A DNA stretch of 58,011 nucleotides, from contig PMNE01000057.1 of assembly GCA_003162635.1 (NCBI GenBank), positions 33,507 through 91,517 of the forward strand, written 5' to 3'. How positions within the stretch are numbered: the stretch's first letter is position 1; every line of letters starts with the position of its first letter. The translations under genes were made by a program, and so were the position numbers. Shown piece after piece: positions 56,009-58,011 of this stretch. The notes under the pieces are model-generated. The model had not been told where the DNA came from and did not search any database. It saw nothing but the letters and a program-made list of their open reading frames with translations. Source of the DNA: Ignavibacteriota bacterium. GTDB lineage: Bacteria; Bacteroidota; Ignavibacteria; UBA10030; UBA6906.

Positions 56009-58011
56009 ATGAAGACATTTCCCAAGGTCGCTCTGGTCGTCGCTTTCACTATCAGCACAACAATTCCCGTGTGCGCAGGACCGAGCCGGACCGCCACTCG
56101 ACAAGCCAAGCTCGCAACTTCGCCCGACTACAAGAATCTCGACATCAACGCGATCAACTGTGTGATGAATTCTGACGGCGTATTCGCCGATGAGCGGAAG
56201 ACGGGGACGGCGGGCATGGAGTGGCCAAAGGGATCGGGGAAGACATGCGTGTATACCGGAGGCATGTGGCTGGCGGGGAAACATCAACCGGACGGGAATA
56301 TCCGGACGGCGAACATGGACTACCAGAGTGAATACCAACCCGGGCCGCTGCTTGAAACATTTAACACGACAGCCAACGACGGCTCAGCGGCCAATAGCCG
56401 AACTCTCGATAACAAGTGGCGTCTTTACAAGATCGACAAGAGAGATGTTGGCAATCCTCAGGGAAATTCCGACTTCGTTCAGTGGCCGGGTGATTACGGC
56501 GCACCAACGCTGGGTCAAAACCCGGACGGCACGTGGCAGCCAAAATTCTACGGCGACCAGCAGCTGTGGACCGTCATCAATGATGTGAACACCGGCCGGC
56601 ACGGATCTCTAGGGGCCACCCCGCCAATGGGCGTTGAAATTCAATGCCTCTATTACGGGTTCAACCACTCGGGCGCACTCGGCAACACGGCAGTCCTGAG
56701 GTGGAAGATCATCAACAAGAGCGATGCTGACTACGACAGTACGTATATTTCGGTTTGGTCGGATGTGGATCTCGGTGATGCAAACGACGACCTGCCGGGT
56801 TGCGACACGACCCTTAGTCTGGGTTATGTGTACAACGGCGACAACGATGACGGCACGTCGCACGGGTACGGCTCAAAGCCTCCTGCGGAGGGATTCGATT
56901 TCATCGAAGGGCCCAAAGTGCCTGCGGGCCCCGCGGACAGCGCGCTGGTGGATGGGCAATGGGTCAGAGGGTATGTGAACCTCCCGATGACATCGTATGT
57001 CGTCTACTCGAACGGATCCTTTTTCCAGCTCCTAGATCCGCCGACCGGTAATCCATATTATTCTCTTGATGCATACGATTATCAGCGAGGGCTCGCGGGA
57101 TCAGTCCATCAGGCATTGATATCATCGACGTCGGGGCTGCCGATGTACAAGTGGTTCTCCGGCGACCCCGTTCTCGGGACGGGCGATCTCCCCGGCAATT
57201 TTCCTCTTGGGCTATTCACGCCGCAGGACATCCGCATCATGCTGAGCTCGGGGCCTTTTCATCTTGCGAAAGGGGATACGCAGGAAGTTGTTGCCGCCTT
57301 TGTTATTGCACAAGGGAATGACCGATTGAGCAGTGTGACCCGATTGAGGCAGGATGTTGCCTTCGTGAGAGCCGCACTGTACGGCGGGCAGCCAATTGCT
57401 TCCATTGCACCGGTCGGAACAATTGTCCCGACGCACAGTCCTCTGGATCTCAACGGTACCGCGAAGGTGTCGGCGGGTTCGATCACGGGGAGCCAATGGC
57501 TCATCACAGCAGAACCGATTGGGAGTAGCGCGGCAATTGCCAACCCTGCGGCACTCACAGTTTCGATCACGCCGGATCTCCCCGGCACGTACAGCCTCAG
57601 ACTCGTTGTCCAATCCACCGAGGGTTTGATGGACACCGCGACAGTGAGTTTTCAGGCAATCGACAATCACCCGCCAAGCGTCGATTTTGCGGTCCCGTCG
57701 CAAATCGTCCTCGGCGATACAATCCATATCGACGGAAGCGCCATCCACGATGTCGACGGCGATTCTCTCGCGATCCATTGGACGGTGGATGGAGGAAGTT
57801 ACGTCCCGTTGACCGGACTTTCGTATGCAGACTCCGCAATGGGCAAAATGGGGGATAGCGCCGGAGTTACTTCGACGTTCTTTCCCTTCCGCATATCACG
57901 GTTTACCGTCAAAGCCAGCGTCAGCGATCCACACTATTCAGTCGAATTGACAAAAGAAGTTGTCGTTCAGCCGCTTGCTACCACAAGCCTGCAGCTTCAC
58001 AGCAGATACGA
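56009..58011 (+). CDS. Large secreted surface-type protein (3' end cut by window)
   Basis: 667 codons are visible and no stop is reached. ATG 56009 follows an AGGAGG after 2 nt (GGAGGAGT). A signal peptide (MKTFPKVALVVAFTISTTIPVCAG) is followed by a Bacteroidota/Ignavibacteria-type secreted region: SYNLP-like segments, ADYDSTYISVWSDVDLGD, LGYVYNGDNDDG, and MLSSGPFHLAKGDTQEVVAAFVIAQG. The later part (DNHPPSVDFAVPSQIVLGDT, DVDGDSLAIHW) resembles Ig/PKD-like domains. A type IX secretion signal at the C-terminus would fit but lies outside the window. Function unknown. Confidence 0.7.
   Translation, partial: MKTFPKVALVVAFTISTTIPVCAGPSRTATRQAKLATSPDYKNLDINAINCVMNSDGVFADERKTGTAGMEWPKGSGKTCVYTGGMWLAGKHQPDGNIRTANMDYQSEYQPGPLLETFNTTANDGSAANSRTLDNKWRLYKIDKRDVGNPQGNSDFVQWPGDYGAPTLGQNPDGTWQPKFYGDQQLWTVINDVNTGRHGSLGATPPMGVEIQCLYYGFNHSGALGNTAVLRWKIINKSDADYDSTYISVWSDVDLGDANDDLPGCDTTLSLGYVYNGDNDDGTSHGYGSKPPAEGFDFIEGPKVPAGPADSALVDGQWVRGYVNLPMTSYVVYSNGSFFQLLDPPTGNPYYSLDAYDYQRGLAGSVHQALISSTSGLPMYKWFSGDPVLGTGDLPGNFPLGLFTPQDIRIMLSSGPFHLAKGDTQEVVAAFVIAQGNDRLSSVTRLRQDVAFVRAALYGGQPIASIAPVGTIVPTHSPLDLNGTAKVSAGSITGSQWLITAEPIGSSAAIANPAALTVSITPDLPGTYSLRLVVQSTEGLMDTATVSFQAIDNHPPSVDFAVPSQIVLGDTIHIDGSAIHDVDGDSLAIHWTVDGGSYVPLTGLSYADSAMGKMGDSAGVTSTFFPFRISRFTVKASVSDPHYSVELTKEVVVQPLATTSLQLHSRY

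Overview
The window is a chromosomal replication-origin neighbourhood from a GC-rich (roughly 57 percent by eye) Gram-negative bacterium of the Fibrobacteres-Chlorobi-Bacteroidetes group, most likely an Ignavibacteria-like or other deep Bacteroidota/Chlorobi-branch organism. This placement is inferred from several lineage markers: a Bacteroidetes-type RNA polymerase omega subunit, an S46 peptidase, DUF1460 and DUF4412 proteins, LytTR signalling, a Bacteroidota-like CoaBC active-site variant, and promoters resembling TTG-N20-TAnnTTTG. Unlike classical Bacteroidetes, many genes have good Shine-Dalgarno sequences. No rRNA, tRNA, CRISPR array, insertion sequence or prophage was seen.

Left arm (1-10929, all leftward from the origin): rpmH-rnpA-yidD-yidC, closed by a strong terminator; then mnmE-mnmG-rsmG-murQ and a truncated mfd. 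Two near-perfect ParB-binding parS sites sit in the gaps on either side of mnmG, although no parA or parB gene is in the window. Origin (10930-13260): a 456-bp region with repeated TTATCAACA-type DnaA boxes upstream of dnaA, and a second AT-rich interval with another box and a DnaA-trio-like run between dnaA and dnaN. Right of it dnaA-dnaN-recF-dciA-gyrB-gyrA read rightward.

20843-31564 (leftward): rqcH and a cystathionine gamma-synthase/lyase-type gene, then an envelope-biogenesis operon of three consecutive parvulin-type periplasmic folding factors (one carrying what looks like an OmpA-type peptidoglycan-binding domain inside a degenerate parvulin domain), a MoxR ATPase and a membrane-anchored VWA protein. 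31731-38736 (rightward): yicC-gmk-rpoZ-coaBC, a family-4 uracil-DNA glycosylase, dnaB, a Tat-exported DUF1460 amidase-like protein and a secreted DUF4412 protein with a Met-rich helix. A small DnaA-box-like cluster lies in the rqcH/yicC divergent promoter.

38781-51302 (leftward): a GT2 glycosyltransferase, a TPR-transmembrane-TonB_C protein with a perfect TGTGA-N6-TCACA palindrome upstream, an AmrS-type radical SAM protein, tag, and an apparent LiaFSR-like envelope-sensing operon (DUF5668, LiaF-like, LytS-type kinase, secreted trehalase-like glycosidase, LytTR regulator), then nfo and a DPP7-like S46 peptidase. 51478-58011 (rightward): a metal-uptake operon (small His/Cys protein, outer-membrane beta-barrel, ZnuA/ZnuC/ZnuB-type ABC transporter) and the 5' part of a large secreted protein.

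Most genes are housekeeping. The parts that look least described are the parvulin/OmpA chimera with its MoxR-VWA operon, the glycosidase encoded between a sensor kinase and its regulator, and the origin-proximal parS and DnaA-box layout.
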